DNA of 51,966 nucleotides from Bradyrhizobium pachyrhizi (lineage in GTDB: Bacteria; Pseudomonadota; Alphaproteobacteria; Rhizobiales; Xanthobacteraceae). Position 1 is the first letter of the stretch; each line of letters begins with the position of its first letter. The DNA lies in the NCBI RefSeq assembly GCF_001189245.1, contig NZ_LFIQ01000025.1, forward strand, positions 159,994 through 211,959, in the 5' to 3' direction. The notes under the pieces were generated by a model. That model worked only from the letters and a program-made list of their open reading frames with translations, was not told where the DNA came from and made no database searches. Below, in pieces: positions 51,601 to 51,966 of this stretch. Position numbers and translations under genes: made by a program.

Positions 51601-51966
51601 GGCATCTCCGACTATCTCGCCAGCCTGAAATCCGCCGGCGTCGCCAGCCTGCTCGACCACGGCCGCGAGACGCTCGGCCGCGTCCGCCAGGGCGGCATCA
51701 TCCCGCTGTCGGTGACGATGGGCCGCACCCGCGCCGACGGGCCGAACTTCTTCGCGGTGTTCCGCGATCTGTCGCAGACCAGGAAGAGCGAAGGCGAATT
51801 GCGCGAGGCGCGGCGGCTCGCCGAACGCGCCGCCAACGCCAAGTCCGACATGCTGGCGCGGATCAGCCACGAGCTGCGCACGCCGCTGAACGCCATCATC
51901 GGCTTTGCCGAGGTGATGATCGGCGAGCGCTTCGGCGCGCTCGGCAACGAGCGCTATGTCGAATAC
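48643..51966 (+). CDS. PdhS-like PAS sensor histidine kinase, 3' end beyond window
   Basis: 1108 codons are visible and the frame is open at the edge. The N-terminal 200 residues form a degenerate PAS-type unit (LPAWLWAADGARILWANPVG). A long Ala/Pro/Glu-rich linker follows (about 220-480) with a repeated 55-residue unit, then a second PAS-like block (FMWQMDHEARFSL), another linker, a third block (LLDLLPVGILIYRLDRLLYAN), a typical PAS (ILDTAAEGIIMFDADGNIHS) and the start of HisKA with the phospho-acceptor His in ISHELRTPLNAIIGFAEVM. There is no membrane segment. This layout matches the cytoplasmic PdhS/PleC-related kinases of Rhizobiales that act on DivK. A core gene, not part of the accessory region. 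Confidence 0.85.
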   Translation, partial: MSDAEFQIQALGDVRLADHATGALPAWLWAADGARILWANPVGAQVFGAANGAELAKRGFGPADPHRRQVARLGHSLNANGAVRLERLRGFGAAPGMLATCGCARIDLPDGSHGILMTALNATGRGMSLAERLQRLLQGLPRPAAAFTSDGLLVATNEAARALPGLHDLTEAGLDAARDEALTQGRAAASVAIGRVVLQRIGHGADRALVALIKPAPHLAARPAPIVPEPVESETPAPEAQAPAAPAQQEAMAVEPPPAPAVVEQAVAHDEAHATAGAAPIAFTLFDALDPQLEERVTIEPIVSAAKSEPENAAPSAAAAEAAHVEAPVETAALDTTQDETPAAEEPLSEALIEVPDGAQVEEPTPLAPPLASAELTHSEPTSVETAPLDTTPDESPAVEEPLSEALIEVPTETHAEEPVPESAPDLAETANTRETSAPPADPAPSPYAIADTPAPAAEPEPATLAPVPPPSWLDEPLPVRRHPLRFMWQMDHEARFSLGSDEFTRLIGLHTAAGFGRLWSDIAESFGLDPEGRVTQAFASHDTWSGITLHWPVDGGGRLPVELSGLPVFDRARNFAGYRGFGVCRDLDGLARLAALRRYEFFSGTVAPQSLSADVAPAPRTVAPPGPAAPQDNPPPHAEPPPDTTAAAPPEELTEPTAAETSHRADPDHAVETHEETHEVRHDPPPNVVPFRPGGDTRPPSLTPVENNAFNELARQLSARLENEAGLAATTNDSVPAEPVAEAPPASEPAQQAEAPAQEAVAQLETPAQTPKASWLAAAEPAPRADSRRDRALLDLLPVGILIYRLDRLLYANHAFLSRMGHDSLHALEAAGGLDALYVEPGVSQASSTSGTGTPVTISANQSTEHGAQSVSAEARLHTITWDDDSALALIFSRTLDEDAAIAAALSEPEPAAEPLLAPAEPQAGHADAEELGAILDTAAEGIIMFDADGNIHSCNRSAEALFGYDGDEFVTRKLADLFAPESQHGISDYLASLKSAGVASLLDHGRETLGRVRQGGIIPLSVTMGRTRADGPNFFAVFRDLSQTRKSEGELREARRLAERAANAKSDMLARISHELRTPLNAIIGFAEVMIGERFGALGNERYVEY
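49627..49899 (+). repeat. two tandem copies of a 55-residue unit in the kinase linker
   Basis: VETAALDTT at 49627 and VETAPLDTT at 49792 both run on to EEPLSEALIEVP and a closing EEP. The period is 165 bases, an exact multiple of three. The copies are in frame and about 85 percent alike over the shared core by eye. Confidence 0.7.

Noticed and set aside
48550..51870. Very long minus-strand frames opposite the kinase gene (48550-49776, 48696-49940, 50629-51870)
   Set aside because: High-GC third positions create long antisense frames. The plus strand gives PAS and HisKA motifs; the minus products are Arg/Ala repeats with no family features.
1..51966. CRISPR arrays, rRNA genes, complete insertion sequences or prophage modules
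   Set aside because: No regularly spaced repeats, rRNA signatures, intact transposases, integrases or phage structural genes were seen. The holin-X protein alone is not phage evidence.

Overview
The window reads as a high-GC alphaproteobacterium of the Bradyrhizobium/Rhodopseudomonas type. The pointers are two phasins, a PdhS-like cell-cycle sensor kinase, a tRNA-His with no encoded G-1 and with A73, and many promoters of the EcfG (general stress response sigma factor) type: GGAAC, 16-17 bases, then CGTT or NGTT. No rRNA, CRISPR array, integrase or complete insertion sequence was seen.

Two compartments are visible. Positions 1 to about 46.9 kb are accessory: small stress-type genes, many short proteins, and a large number of broken genes. 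Positions 46.9 to 52.0 kb look like core genome: tRNA-His, two phasin genes and the start of a very large PAS/histidine kinase gene that runs off the right edge. The 3' end of the tRNA faces the accessory side, which fits (but does not prove) an island inserted at that tRNA.

Layout of the accessory part. 1-4.3 kb: a partial cupin gene and a PAP2 phosphatase, wrecked response-regulator and YihY/BrkB genes, then a manganese catalase fused to a YciF-like ferritin domain. 4.4-8.8 kb: a seven-gene minus-strand operon behind one EcfG-type promoter. It encodes a DUF3618 protein, an amphipathic helical protein, a holin-X family protein, a second anchored helical protein, YidB, a GlsB/YeaQ-type membrane protein and a CxxC flavoprotein; the first four genes are joined by ATGA overlaps. 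9.3-14 kb: PRC-barrel protein, glycosyltransferase, low-affinity iron permease homologue, secreted and DNA-binding small proteins. 15.2-17.6 kb: a decayed copy of the first two operon genes, then a DUF4118/HisKA_2 kinase. 17.6-31.6 kb: SANT-like small protein, a small-gene pair, an SDR oxidoreductase, several secreted small proteins, an unusual PLP-fold enzyme, a general-stress-17M-like protein, remnants of SRAP and LigD genes, topoisomerase IB and an SDR remnant. 31.7-38.9 kb: UvrA2-type ATPase, SDR, zinc alcohol dehydrogenase, a membrane protein, a DUF305 protein, a second SANT-like protein and a DUF72 protein. 39.5-46.5 kb: DUF6496 protein, decayed second copies of cupin, PAP2 and YihY, a second iron permease homologue, frameshifted SemiSWEET and cysteine hydrolase genes, a YciF-like protein, then a small gene, PolX and a MOSC gene.

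The intact genes mostly fit stress protection: peroxide removal, envelope and membrane maintenance, DNA handling and repair, aldehyde/alcohol redox. At least a dozen EcfG-type promoters spread over 40 kb suggest much of the region answers to one stress sigma factor, although no ecfG, phyR or nepR gene lies inside the window. Several families occur twice in the same orientation, often one copy intact and one decayed, so the region looks built by segmental duplication and then eroded.

All functional calls come from reading motifs and families; no database search was run.
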